From Solen grandis (lineage: Eukaryota > Mollusca > Bivalvia > Adapedonta > Solenidae): DNA of 64,000 nucleotides. Shown in pieces: positions 37,991-49,165 of the stretch. The notes beneath the pieces were generated by a model, which had not been told where the DNA came from, did not search any database, and saw only the letters and a list, made by a program, of their open reading frames with translations. How positions within the stretch are numbered: the first letter of the stretch is position 1; each line of letters opens with the position of its first letter. The stretch is taken from NCBI GenBank assembly GCA_021229015.1, contig CM037777.1, forward strand, positions 65,054,219 through 65,118,218, in the 5' to 3' direction. A program made the position numbers and the translations under genes.

Positions 37991-38160
37991 GAATTAAAGA
38001 GTTATTTATACTAAAAAGCCCGCGAAAACGGGGGAGGGGGATGTCAGCTTTGTAAAACAGCGGGAGGGTTATGTCCGCCTTGTCAAAACCTTGGAAGGGG
38101 AGTTGTCCGCCTTGTCAAATATCACGGGAGGGGAATTGTCCGGGGGGGGGGGGCATTATC
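37991..38160. repeat. G-rich short tandem repeat
   Basis: Four units of about 38-40 bp with GGGAGGGG...TGTCCGCCTTGTCAAA. The G runs could form quadruplex structures; this is inference from composition only. Confidence 0.6.
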
Positions 38161-41100
38161 CGTATTGTCCTGTTGAAAGACCTATTTTCCGAAGAAGTTT
38201 CTGAGCTGCGCCTCTTGTATCAAATATTTGTCAAATAACGTCTGAATCTGCGCTCAAGTGATAAATATAACATTGATCGAAAGAGGCGTTTTTGAACATT
38301 TGCAAATATAGTTGAATAGTTTAATATTACAGCACATTTTGATACGACTTAGTACTTTTAAAACACCTCAACTTAGAAATATATCATCGGGATGTTATGA
38401 GGCATAATTCAGGAATATATTTCTCCATGTTTTATGGTATTAAAGATTACCAATTTTCCCATTAAAAACTAAAACATAGTGACATATTATGTACATGAGG
38501 AGTTTCAAAAGTCATCGTATTTTACCGATTGCTGATGAGAGTTTCAGAGACATAAGTATCATATTTTTTTATTACTCAAATGTAGTTTTATATTCGACAT
38601 TTTTTAAACATTTATTATCTGATAACATACATAATAGATATAACAATACCTTCATAATACGCATATTTCTTAACTTAACTAATAGGACGAAGTAAGGGTC
38701 CAAGATATTGCAAGTAGAAAAAGTTTGTTTTGACTGTGACTTTGTGAAATTTTTAAATTAAAACGAGTGTTTGCTCTTTACTTGATCTTGACACCCAATT
38801 TCATCAACGTATTAGGCTAGCCAACAGCCAATGCGTTCCTTTGTAAATTTATTACATGATCCAATGTCTATTTCAAAAGGTAGACGTAACAAGCTTTTTG
38901 TGTCATATCCTAAATGATAAGTGTTTTGTTGTTGTTGTTGTTTTCTAAAAGCAAGTATGGTCTTCAGTTACGCCAAGTTATCAAAACCTTAAGAACTTAA
39001 GAAGTTTTATCTCTATTAAGGACAGAGTTGGTCATTGAATATCTTCCAACTCTTTTTGTTTCACTATTTTTCCCTAACAAATTTTAGATTGTTTTATGCC
39101 CGGAGATGCACCTGAATTTGAAGAGATGCCAAGTGAGTTTCGTTTTTGTTATCTATTATGTGACAAACATTTATTTATGGCTATTGTGACACTTTCCTTT
39201 GTGTGATATATTGTACGACAGGTTCGTCCTTTCCATAGAGGTTATTAATTCTATCAAGTTTCTTCCATAAACCCAGGAAGTATAATCCATCTATCCAAAA
39301 TGTTACTAATCACAGGAAAGTATTAATTAGTATAAACTCACGTGGGCAGTTAATCAAAGTCTATGATTGTGTTGCCCTCTGGCTCAGTATTAATACAGAC
39401 ACTGTCAGACTAGTTACATCTGTTCTGTTTAGATTCCCATTTCCTATATGATTTTCTTGTTAAAGTAGAAGAAACATATTCAAATAAACCTCGTGTGATT
39501 AATATAATCCTTCGATCTAATTACTTGACATTGATCTCAGTAATGGAAAGATATTCAATGTGTCACAGGAGACATGTGTTTCTTTGAGTAACGTTATCGC
39601 ATTCTTATATGAGTATTAATAGTTTCTAGAATAGTACTAGACATCGAATACGTTCAAAGCACCAACTAAATGAACTGCCCATTCATATTATTAAAAGGTT
39701 CTCAACTGTCGGTAACATCTTTCCACGTTTACTTACCATTCTAACACGACTCGCATCTTTCTCTCTATACCGAAAGAAGGAAAAAAGTTGTGTGTAAACA
39801 AAACACTGGTCGGCGCGCGCTCATGTGAATTTATTTCCATCGTAACAATTTATCAATGAACGTAAACATCGTTGTAAAACCTTAAAAAAACTTTTCATGG
39901 CGTCATGGAAAGCGATATTTTTTTTACTATCATCCGTCGATATGTATATCTGTATATACGAGGGAGGTAATTTGATCGGCAAGTTGGGGGGGGGGGAGTA
40001 ATTGGTTCTTAGTTTCTACGTCTCTAGAAAGTAATCCAAATAAAAAGTGACGAAAACGAGTTAGAATCGAAATAATCTGTTTCTACCCGTTCAGGTGCAA
40101 ATAATTATATCACGAGGGCGTAATCCTCACCTGAACTGTGTTTAAATACACATGAAAACACGGGTAGAGATAGATTATTTCTTAAATATCTCCTTAAAAT
40201 TCAGATAATGGCTTCATACGTGCAATATATATTTGTCAATTGTAATTGATTTGGAATTCATTAACTACAGAAAAGTTCCAATATTATATGACCAGACAGT
40301 AACCCTTACTTTCCGGGTGTTATTCATGTATCGCTATTCAACCCAGTTTGCTTTACAATATTATTAAATTGTTTGGCAGAATTTTTCCTTAACCCCATAC
40401 CAATCTGAAGGAGGAAAGATGCATTTATATTTCCGTTTTACATGTTCATCTCAAGAGATTTCGTTTAATTGGCTGTAGTAATGACTTTTATGCAATGCTG
40501 TAAAAATATAAATGATTAACCGGACTTTATGTCACATGCAAAATAATTTACACACTTCTCCACAGTAATTTCCCTATTTAGAAGTTTAAAAAAAAACCCT
40601 TAAAATTTTTTATTTTAAATTTTGGTTAAAAATTGGCAGCTATCTGATTTGCAATGTAATATAGTTTGTTTGAACTGCGTTACAAGTAGTGTAACACTTT
40701 ACATTGTGCGCTCTCAGCTGATTCCCCCAATACGATAGCTTTATATTAGGTTCTATGCTGAACTTGCAAAGATGATCCTTGGCTTTTTTTCCTCTGACTA
40801 ATTTTCTAACCCTTCCATGTACTGTGTCTTTAAAGGCGACAAGTCTTTCGATTTAATATTTTCCCCCGACCCTTTTTAAGTTTACAACATTACATTTAGG
40901 CACGACAGTCTTGTTCTCGTTCAAGACATGGAAAGGATGAAATTAAGTAACCAGTATTCTTCCATAAAATTGTTCACAATCGTTTCTAGATTTAAATAGA
41001 ACTGCATAAATAATTTACAGAAATCTTACTTTAGAACAGCCATTAATATGTTAGAGCGCTATTTCATCAAGACTATTGAATAATATGAGTTTTCGTTACA

Positions 41101-41789
41101 TATTCAACATAGCAATCATTGTCTCCATTGTCTCCTTGAGCGAAGACACTTGTAAAACCTAGGTATCATTTCATGTAAACAATATATGTTTCCAACGTTC
41201 AGAATCACAAACTATTCCAAATTTTCTATAACTCATTTTCTGCTTTAGACTATGAAATTTCCGCATGTTTCTGTGATAAATTATCCATTGAGACTACACA
41301 GGTTAGCTTTTTGTATATAACATTTTCAGTTAAGATGTTTTGTTGTTTGTTGTTGTTGTTGTTGTTGTTTTTTGGGGGGTTGTTGTGTTTTGCAAACTTT
41401 TCTTTTCATATGTATTCGATACAATTTTGAGTTCTTTAGAAACATTTAAGTTACCTTCCAATATTAAAGCACTGATGGAAAACAATCACACCTTGTAGTT
41501 GATGCATTTAGGTAAACTATTTACTTCAACACAAGTCGTATATAATCTAAACACCGTTTTAACTGAAATGAAACACGCGACGCGATAGACGCTTCTGAAT
41601 TTATCAGGAAAGTGATATTTGTTTGACAAAACTTCCAGTTCAGAATTGTAGTCCATTAGAATGGTAACAGTTCCTGTGGGTGTCCTGGCTGGTCATATCC
41701 GCAGATTTGTGAAATACTGACTTGATCTACATACATTTGTTGAGCATGATAGATATTTAACTTTATGATCATATATCAAGTTTTAGAAA
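38161..41789. other. Long AT-rich interval without a supported gene
   Basis: Scattered GTT microsatellites (38,925; 41,350) and a G run near 39,988. The open frames are under 70 codons and have no domain signal. Confidence 0.45.
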
Positions 41790-41885
41790 TCACAGTCAGG
41801 CAGCACTTTTTTGTCTCATGTACACAAACGTCTCAAAATAACTGAAATACTGTCGGTGGGGCATTAAATCCAAATAAGCAAACGC
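41790..41885 (+). mobile_element. SINE (type A) 3' fragment
   Basis: Holds GGCAGCACTTTTTTGTCTCATG, then AACTGAAATACTGTCGGTGG and GGCATTAAATCCAAATAAGC, the 3' part of the type A SINE only. Confidence 0.7.
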
Positions 41886-43568
41886 GTAAATGCTATAAGA
41901 TAATCAAAATAAACAAGCACACAAGAACAATATGCCATTGAATAATCAAATCATATATTCATAAATAATATATTATAAATTCCAGATATCTCTAATACCC
42001 TGGATGTATACATAATATATACTTTTAACACTCTCTGTTTAGGTGACATATAGGCCCACTGGGCCGGGTGCTGATAATCTATATATGTATTGTATTGTCA
42101 TTGAAACTTTATGTTTATATGCACATGTCACTAAAATAAATAAATTAATAGCTTACATTCTGAAATGAATTTATTGTACTTCAAATTATCTAGGTATAAT
42201 ATAGATTATATAAGTGTCTAATTCTTTTGCAAGGTATATTCCTACGGTCATAATGTGGTATTTATGTTCTGGTATGGAGTGTTTGTGATATACATCAACA
42301 TCCCCGAGATTGAACGAACAACCTTTGTTTAATGTTAAATCATCGACCTGGTTATTATCAAAGATTTCAAAATGTAGTCATGTGAAACATTATTTGTTAC
42401 TTATCAAAACAATGCCTGTTTAAACTTTTTGTTTTTGCTTTATAACACTATTTGAATAAAGCAATTTAGCCGATCGCTCGACATCATGGTTAGCCCTTAG
42501 TCCCGTTCATTAACGATTCCTGACTGAATCAATACGCAGATCAGTGTGAACGCACTTTGGGTTCAGATCTCCGAACATATGTTTAAGAAATTTCATGCAT
42601 TTGAATAAAGGGAAGTGGTTTCCATAGCTTTTTTGCCAAAGTTATCTGTAACTTTGTTTGCTAATATAAAATGATTTAAGCAGTGTTATGGGAGGTAGTG
42701 GTGGGACTTTTCTTGACATCAAAAAACAGACATTTGCTTCAAGTTGAGCACAACGACCAAAGTGCTAAAGATATATTGCAATATAAAGACATCACCGAAT
42801 CTGGCCTTATCTATGCACATCAGGAGTTCGTTTTATTCCACTTTCTAAATATTTTACATCATTTTGATTGTCATAATCATACCGAAGAACTGTTTTATCT
42901 GTGGTTAAGACTAAAACACCATTTTATTCGTTGGTTTATGCGGAGATTGGGTAATTAAGGGCTAATTTCATAAAATATTTATGATTTCAGCCATATTTTA
43001 CACACAATCAATATCAATAGGTTAAGATTTAGTTTAACTAAACTGAGAATATCTTCTCATTGAAGTTAAGATTGGCAAGTAAAATACCTTCACTAGTAGC
43101 CTGTGCAACAAGTCATGTTATATTTGAATGTATTTTTATATGACGAAATACACGCACTGGTATGTTGAAATTAATTGAAATGTTTAAAAATGGATATTTC
43201 ACGTCCAAATCAAACGTGGTAATGAATAATTTGTCGGTTTCATTTTGGGTGCGAAACAGTCGGGTACAGTAAAAGATATCCTTTAAATAAATTCCAAACG
43301 TCAAAGAAACCGTTCTTAAAGCGCCATCAACTGCAACAGACTCTCCAGCAAATGGTCACGGATTTATACTTTAAATAACTAAAATCAAAATACCCGGTTT
43401 ATCTTTGATTTTTGTCATTGGAAAGTGACTTTTTTCAGTCTTGGAATGTTCACAACAATCTAATCAAATTGATACTAAATATATAACTAGTATGAAGATG
43501 AACAACAATGGTGTTATTTATTTTATTTTTTTGCTTTTTTTGTTGTTGTTTTTTTGTTGGGGCGGGGT
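41886..43568. other. AT-rich interval, no supported gene
   Basis: The largest frame (42,683-42,958 plus) starts with a plausible ATG but shows no domain and unremarkable composition, so I do not call it. Confidence 0.4.
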
Positions 43569-43792
43569 GGATTAACACCTCGACGACAGTATTTTAGTCA
43601 TTTTGAGACTATGTCTACTTGAGACATATATAGTGCTGCCACACAGCAGTTTCGCGCCGTAGACATGAGACATGACTTGTCACGTTATCCTGACACCGAG
43701 CAAACCAGTCCTGAAATGCCTATTCTATGCCAAGCATGGACACTTTAAGTACCATTTATTTCTTACGGCTTTGGTATGACGCAGCCGGTACA
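43569..43792 (-). mobile_element. tRNA-derived SINE (type A), diverged
   Basis: Inverted copy: GGATTAACACCTCGACGACAG at its 3' end, TAGTGCTGCCACACAGCAGT, CGCGCCGTAGACATGAGACA and TTTGGTATGACGCAGCCGGT. The head is truncated and the body is more diverged than in other copies. Confidence 0.75.
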
Positions 43793-44859
43793 AAAATTGT
43801 TACAATTGTAATACACATTGCTTATATTGATAGTAAATACGTTGACCATGACAAGCACGATTATGACGATGATACTGATGAAAAGTGGATGAGGGGTGAC
43901 GATAATGAAGAAAATATTGACGATCGATCATTTATCAATCGAGGTTGGACCTCAAAGTGCGTAAGAATGTGACATTCCCATCGCACTTGGGGTCCATTTT
44001 CGGGGCTGACCCTAAAGTGCGGTAAGTTTGACGCGTTCCCCACATAGCACAATCTGATAACAGCTTTACACTTGTACATTGAATAAGATGAAGAGGGCCA
44101 CAACCGTGTCGGAGAACTTAATCAACTTTTAAAACATAATTTATCATTTAACCAAAATAATTGTAGGGCAAAGGCGAGCGAGAGCACCACCTCTTACATG
44201 TACAGTGTATTGAACAGTGTTGCTTGCAAGAGAAACATTTCATAAACCCGAAGTCAGTCATCGCAGCTGATTAGAGGGAAATATACTATACCCCATCTTA
44301 CCAAAGGTTGGGGCTATGTTTGACCACATTTGTAACACCTGTAACAAACGTGATCACCTGCGTCACAAGTGTCAAAAAAGGTGTAACGGAAATCAAGCAC
44401 ATATGAACATATTTTGTGACAGACATGTTCGATACAGATTCACATTTGTCACAACTCAATTTCATACAGAAAACAAAAAAGAGCTTGTTACAACTGAAAC
44501 ATATTTGTAGCAAGTTTTGATTTTAGTAAATAGCTTTATAACCACTCGGGTCATATCTTGATTTATTATATGGGAAAGAAATTCTATGAAAGCAAGATGA
44601 TTGTATGTCACATAATTACCTCTTTTTTCCATATAAGAGGTATAAAACGGATTTCAACCTATACAATCTTGAATAATAAGTGCACGTGTGACATATTGCC
44701 AACAAATAAGTCTCCTCACAGAAATAAGTCTCCTTACAGAAAAAGGCCTTGTCACAATAAATAGAACCAAACTTTAAATATTGACAATAAGTTTGCTGAA
44801 GTCCATGATGCATGAAGGTGTGTTTTATATAACAGATTTTTATGTGGACAGAAATCAGG
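43793..44859. other. Interval without a supported gene
   Basis: Contains a near-tandem pair (ACCTCAAAGTGCGTAAG and ACCCTAAAGTGCGGTAAG near 43,950 and 44,010). No gene. Confidence 0.4.
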
Positions 44860-45020
44860 TGGTGGTCGGAATAGTACACTGGCACGTTGGCTACATGACA
44901 ATTTCCAGCCGGGAAGTAAGTAAAGGAAATATCCAGGACAGATCCAAGTTCATGGGTAGGCTGCTCAACCAACTGTATGAAGCTGTTGTTTGGAGCTTCC
45001 TTTTCGCTAAAAAGGGCCAT
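44860..45020 (-). pseudogene. Endonuclease/exonuclease/phosphatase-fold fragment of a transposon
   Basis: The minus frame contains SFIQLVEQPTHELGSVLDIS and then VPVYYSDHHLISVHIK. The spacing of PTH, LD and SDH is that of the C-terminal part of AP-type endonuclease domains found in non-LTR retrotransposons and in some animal Helitrons. Downstream the frame continues without recognisable domain. It is an isolated fragment, and I cannot say which element class it came from. Confidence 0.5.
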
Positions 45021-45060
45021 ATTTTTCCAGTACAGAGAACAAACTTATAAATGCACCTTG

Positions 45061-46958
45061 CTGTGTGAGCTGTAAGACTTGACTAAGTGTGTGTGTGTGT
45101 GTGCGCGCGCTTAAAGAAATATAGCATGGAATAGGTTAACTGGACGAACGATCTATAGGAGTTTTTTTCTTTCTTTTTTTTTTCACTAAGGATTAACTAG
45201 AAATATCTTTTTATGCAAATTCATATGGGACCATGAACGACCCATCCTTGAAACAACTGACCTCAAACGACAATGGTGAATATTTTTAATTATTGTTCAA
45301 ATTTATTTCTTTAAACAATCGAATTGAATACAAACTGAACAAACACCTTTGCATTTATATACATACATTTATTACTGCATTCACAAATTTTCGATACAGG
45401 ATACTTGGTAATCTACCTGTAGATAAAGCATAGCTTACGTTCAAAATAAATGAATAAAATAAGAAAATTCATTAAAAAAAACTTTTTCTTTGACTTGCTT
45501 TTTAATATCACAACCAAGTCTGTTGTCAAATTCTACTGGACTTGTAAGCACCTGAGGATACATATACAACATGCATATAAGTTAATGCGATATTAAATAA
45601 ATCCTGTATTATAATCACATATCATATCTTGTAACATGACAGTCTATTACTGCATGTATATGATTTACATCAATATCGGAAAAAGCTTTTAAGTCGTTTT
45701 GGGAAATCACTTAAAAAAAAGAAAATGTAGATAAAGTTAAATCATGAATTTATGTGTAAACTACTTGTCTAATTAACATAAATATATATAAAAATGGCGA
45801 ATTCGTAATAGATGTATCTAAAATGTCATTAAACAAGCGTATAGTATTTCAAATAATTTGCAGAAACATGGATTGTTTTCTCTACTTGCTGTTGTTGTTG
45901 TTACAAGTAATGAATGCAACTGAGTAAACAAATCCGTATTCAAAACACCGTTAGACTACAATTTATTCCTTATGAAGTAAGTTTGTTCTAATAATAGTAA
46001 TGGCTTTTAATTCACCAGACTGAGTGAATTTTTCACTCTTTCTTTTAAAATTCAACATTTCTAGGAAAATATTAGAAATAGAAGAAACCGCCTTTGCAGA
46101 TATACATGGTTTAAACGTCCATGAAAGTCACGTGTTTAAACTGAATACAATCAAATTTTGTAACATCTCAATGACTTATACATCGAACATTTCAAATGAC
46201 GGAAATAGCAGAAACAAAATTCCATTTATTATACTCCCTGATTTCAATATGTGCTACATTAAGTACGACATATATAATTATATTGTTCTAATTTTGGAAT
46301 AAAAGAACTTTTTAAAAGGTCTTTTTGCATGCTAATCTGGAGACGGAATTTTGTTCAAATAATATTCCGGGTAATTAATTTTTTCCTTCGTTCTGAATGA
46401 GCCTGTGTGTCGTTCTCGGTAATGGAAAGATATAAAGAGTCCCAATGCATTACAAAGGCCAGAGCTTCTTGGAATTACGAAGAATTATTCTGCAGACAAA
46501 TTTATAAATACGTTCCAGAATGTAACTGAAGCTAAATATTGGAAGGTGGTGGTGATAAGAAAACCGTCGAAACCCTCTGAAATATGGTTTTATTTTTTCC
46601 CGTACTTTTTTTATCAGAAAGACATATGGACATTAAATGCATCTGTATTGATAAACATTGTTAGTCTTCAAATTATATTTAATATGCAAATTATGATGAA
46701 ACACTCAATAAAATATTTATAATGTTTGTACAATATGAGTTTGAAGTTACAATATCGTAACGGTAAAAAGAGTTCATTTTGGAGTTAGGGACGCATTTAA
46801 TTACGTTTGAATATCAAACATAACATAATAACAACAAACATCGTAATAAAACGATTTTATATTCATGCATAGCTATGACCGTTTATATTTCAAATTGTAT
46901 AATTTTCACATAGGTTTATCCCAAGAAATCAATGTATCAATGTATTTCTGTATCAACA
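45061..46958. other. AT-rich interval, no supported gene
   Basis: Begins with a (GT)n/(GC)n run at about 45,090-45,110. The frame 46,024-46,302 has no recognisable domain. Confidence 0.4.
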
Positions 46959-47062
46959 AGCCTTAAGGTATGTACAAGTCTTAAAGTATATACAACAAGT
47001 CTTAAAGTATGTACAATAAGTATTAAATTACGTACAATAAGTCTTAAAGTATGTACAATTAC
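46959..47062. repeat. 25-bp tandem repeat, 5 copies
   Basis: Units like AAGTCTTAAAGTATGTACAA repeat five times directly upstream of the Polinton left end. Confidence 0.75.
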
Positions 47063-47107
47063 ATTTTAATGCTTAGTTATTAGATTTACCCTAAGAGAAG
47101 GAAGTGA

Positions 47108-47455
47108 AGGGTGGCACTTTGGTACCCTGATTTTTTAAAAATTATGGTACCGAGTCGAAAATGTATGGTACCGACGGAAATTTATGGTACCTTGAGTATA
47201 TACGAAAAAAGATTTATGGTACCTTATGTTGCATGTAATAAAACATTTCATACCTGGTAGGATGACTTAAGATCTGATAGAGAGAAAGAGTATGAACTTA
47301 CATACCAAACATTCCGATGACGCGATATTGTCATTTTGACGTCATGTATTTCTTTTATTTCTTAGTTAAAGGAGGACCACTTCTTAACGTTTGACAATTG
47401 TAAATGTCCTTTCGAGACATTTGGGTTGACCCTGAAAAGGGCCGTTTTGTTTCTT
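47108..47455. repeat. Polinton left terminal inverted repeat
   Basis: Begins AGGGTGGCACTTTGGTACC and matches the inverse of the right repeat to its end at GGCCGTTTTGTTTCTT, with about 95% identity by eye and a few indels. Its outer part has four ATGGTACC-type words spaced 20-40 bp apart. Its inner end contains a histone-type stem-loop read by the leftward gene at 47,458. Confidence 0.9.
47407..47443 (-). terminator. Histone-like 3' stem-loop plus purine element (left TIR)
   Basis: On the minus strand GGCCCTTTTCAGGGTC (47,428-47,443) folds into a six-pair stem with one G-U pair and a TTTC loop. The 5' flank is ACAAAAC and the 3' flank AACCCA; GAAAGGA follows after a 14-nt spacer. This matches the metazoan histone mRNA stem-loop (6-bp stem, 4-nt UUUC-type loop, ACCA-like tail) with a U7-type downstream element. 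It starts 14 nt after the stop of the leftward gene. The role in 3'-end formation is inference. Confidence 0.7.
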
Positions 47456-47457
47456 GT

Positions 47458-47829
47458 CTAGATTTCGGTGAAATCGTCCTCATCGTCTTTGATTTCTATG
47501 ACATCGTGCTCATCGTCCTTAATTTCGATGACATCTTTTTCATCTTGTAACATCTCCTGTTGTTCTATGAGCATATGGTCTTCATCTTGTTGCTGTTGTC
47601 TCAACATCTCTTGATGTTCCATGAGCATATAGGCATCATGTTCATCTTGTTGCTGTTGTCTCAACATCGCCTGATGTACCATTTGTTCCTATTGCAGTTG
47701 GTATTGTGCAATATGGACTTGCTGTTGTCTCCACTCAATGCGTTGTTGTCCGATCAACCCCATCAATTCATTTCGCGATCTTGATCAAGACGCTGAATAC
47801 ATTCAATCAGATGCTGATATTCTTCCATG
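47458..47829 (-). pseudogene. Gln/Asp/Met-rich small Polinton protein, broken
   Basis: The open part (47,458-47,682) encodes repeated MLRQQQQDEDHM-like and DVIEIKDDE-like units and ends at TAG. Reading upstream, the same Gln-rich character continues to an ATG at 47,829 (starting MEEYQHLIECIQRL), but a frameshift near 47,765 and a TAG at about 47,690 interrupt it. The total would be about 124 codons. I chose the start because a TATA box lies 50 nt upstream. The product is probably a charged, helical protein; function unknown. It is the leftmost gene and reads out into the TIR. Confidence 0.55.
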
Positions 47830-47871
47830 GTTGTGAAGCGAGAAGATGACAGGATGCTTGATGCGGTGCGC

Positions 47872-47940
47872 TTTTATAGCCTTGGGACGGATTGACCTAC
47901 TTTCTATCGAGTGTTAGCGTACACCAATCAGAAACGTTAT
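47872..47940 (-). promoter_or_regulatory. Promoter of the leftmost gene: CCAAT box, GTAGGTCAATCCG motif, TATA box
   Basis: Read on the minus strand: AACGTTTCTGATTGGTGTAC (inverted CCAAT), ACACTCGATA, GTAGGTCAATCCG and CTATAAAAG. The TATA box starts 50 nt before the ATG. The order and most bases recur on the plus strand at 59,936-59,998 before the rightmost gene. Confidence 0.75.
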
Positions 47941-47983
47941 TTTCATTCAATGACAATAACGTGAAGTTTAACCTTGACCTGAG

Positions 47984-48005
47984 GTGGATTGACCTACTTT
48001 GTATT
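47984..48005. promoter_or_regulatory. Extra partial copy of the promoter motif
   Basis: GTGGATTGACCTACTTTGTAT repeats the CGGATTGACCTACTTTCTAT of the promoter about 95 bp away. No TATA box accompanies it, so it looks like a partial duplication of the promoter module. Confidence 0.5.
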
Positions 48006-48132
48006 GACAATCAGAATTGCTGTTAAATTTTGTAAACTTTTGTAAGCTTTTATAAAAACATTGGCTCATATTTTAATGAAAAAATAATTTTGAAGGGAAT
48101 TTAAAAGAAAAGATGTGACAACTGAGGTATAT

Positions 48133-48169
48133 TCTCTTTCGAGACATTTGGGTTGGCCGTTTTTTTTCC
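48133..48169 (-). terminator. Vestigial stem-loop site that has lost its hairpin
   Basis: TCTCTTTCGAGACATTTGGGTTGGCC-GTTTTTTTTCC (given in pieces) aligns with the TIR stem-loop region, but exactly 12 nt (CTGAAAAGGGCC in the intact copy) are missing, which removes the loop and one arm. It lies 13-45 nt downstream of the stop at 48,182. Confidence 0.65.
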
Positions 48170-48181
48170 ACAGAGTAGTGG

Positions 48182-48424
48182 TTACTCATGATTGTCTATG
48201 AGTTTCTTCAGCAGATATTCAACATGTTCTATGGTGATGAAATGTGCTTCAATGATATTTAAGATATCATCGTAGTATAGATCAGTACAGTAACATTCAC
48301 TTAATTTGGCTACGATACTCCTGAGTGTTGTTGATATTTTAAGCGTACGTTGGTATCGGTCCTGTATTTTGTCCATGTCAGATATGCAGTCGTTGTCCCT
48401 GTTAGTTATATGTGACTTATCCAT
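48182..48424 (-). CDS. Small Polinton protein, unknown
   Basis: About 80 residues from the ATG at 48,424 (MDKSHITNRDND...). An in-frame ATG at 48,457 would add 11. I prefer 48,424 because a TATA-like AATAAAAG lies about 52 nt upstream, the spacing seen at other genes here. The protein is polar with a C-terminal helical stretch (IEHVEYLLKKLIDN). No family recognised. An intact histone-like stem-loop lies just upstream (end of the preceding gene) and a vestigial one just downstream. Confidence 0.5.
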   Translation of the reverse strand: MDKSHITNRDNDCISDMDKIQDRYQRTLKISTTLRSIVAKLSECYCTDLYYDDILNIIEAHFITIEHVEYLLKKLIDNHE

Positions 48425-48502
48425 GGCACAGCCTGAAAACGAATGGCATGAATTCATTTCGTTTGATACTTTTATTACTTGGTTTGACAATTGTAAAACA
48501 TG

Positions 48503-48539
48503 TCCTTTTGAGACATCTGGGTTGGCCCTGAAAAGGGCC
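48503..48539 (-). terminator. Histone-like 3' stem-loop, perfect copy (internal)
   Basis: The minus strand has GGCCCTTTTCAGGGCC (48,524-48,539), a perfect six-pair stem with TTTC loop that equals the metazoan histone stem-loop consensus. It is preceded by AACAAC and followed by AACCCA, then CAAAAGGA after about 13 nt. It starts about 25 nt after the stop of the gene at 48,565. Confidence 0.75.
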
Positions 48540-48564
48540 GTTGTTTTTGTTTTTTCTCTACTTC

Positions 48565-48738
48565 TTACTCTTTTTGCCTTTTTTGTTTGTCTTTACAATG
48601 GGCTCCAAGTCTATTCTTAGAATGCGATCCACCATCAAGCGGACATTTGTTGGATGATTCCGCTTTTTCTGGAATGAAAGTGATAGGCACCAGCAGCTTG
48701 TCTGTTTTCAATTTGATACGGCATTCCACTTCTTCCAT
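48565..48738 (-). CDS. Small coiled-coil Polinton protein, unknown
   Basis: The frame is open from 48,810, but the first in-frame ATG is at 48,738 (MEEVECRIKLKTDK...), giving 57 residues. The codons before it also look coding (LKEVINNLIKLQQR, a heptad-like stretch), so the natural start may have been lost or the frame may once have joined the gene at 48,803, which it overlaps by a few bases. The C-terminus is Lys-rich (CKDKQKRQKE). No family recognised. Confidence 0.4.
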   Translation of the reverse strand: MEEVECRIKLKTDKLLVPITFIPEKAESSNKCPLDGGSHSKNRLGAHCKDKQKRQKE

Positions 48739-48802
48739 TCTCTGTTGCAATTTGATGAGGTTGTTGATCACTTCTTTGAGTTCCCTCCCTGGTCCATGTT
48801 GT

Positions 48803-49165
48803 TCAATCAAAAATATCTAACGGTCGTGATGAGATTTTTCTTTTTTTGATGTGTCTCCTTGACGTGCTGGAAGCAGAATGATGTCGACGTTTGAATGCTC
48901 GAGGCTTTATACTTCTCAGAGTTTTCCGACCCACATCTTTCAACAATGCTTTACCCCGTTTCTTGATCACTGTCTTTACATTTTGGCCAGACAGAATATC
49001 TTTTACGGCTCCTATACCTTGTTTAAAGCCCTCTTTTTTCAGAGTCTGTAGTCCTGAGTTTACGATTGGTTTCACCATGGGTAAGATGTTGCTGGCCATT
49101 TTCTTGAACATGGAGCCCAAACCATATCCGACTTGTCGAGGTTGACCACGGTAAACTGGAACCAT
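48803..49165 (-). CDS. pX/pVI-like amphipathic minor virion protein
   Basis: 120 residues, intact. A Gly/Tyr-rich N-terminus with GYGLGSMF leads into amphipathic helices (ASNILPMVKPIVNSGLQTLK) and a helix with KDILSGQNVKTVIKKRGKAL. The C-terminus is strongly basic (KPRAFKRRHH, RRHIKKRK). The layout resembles the Polinton and adintovirus proteins compared with adenovirus pVI/pX, which interact with membranes or condense DNA inside the capsid. It lies directly after the penton-like gene, its usual neighbour, overlapping it by 94 bp in another frame. The family call rests on pattern and position. Confidence 0.7.
   Translation of the reverse strand: MVPVYRGQPRQVGYGLGSMFKKMASNILPMVKPIVNSGLQTLKKEGFKQGIGAVKDILSGQNVKTVIKKRGKALLKDVGRKTLRSIKPRAFKRRHHSASSTSRRHIKKRKISSRPLDIFD

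Noticed and set aside
43900..44060. Possible inverted repeat around GTGCG words
   Set aside because: The two ACC(T/C)(C/T)AAAGTGCG words are in direct orientation and too short to call an element.
46024..46302. Possible host coding exon (92 codons)
   Set aside because: No domain, no clear splice sites, AT-driven composition.
47560..47784. Plus-strand Leu/His-rich frame
   Set aside because: It is the shadow of the Gln-rich leftward gene.
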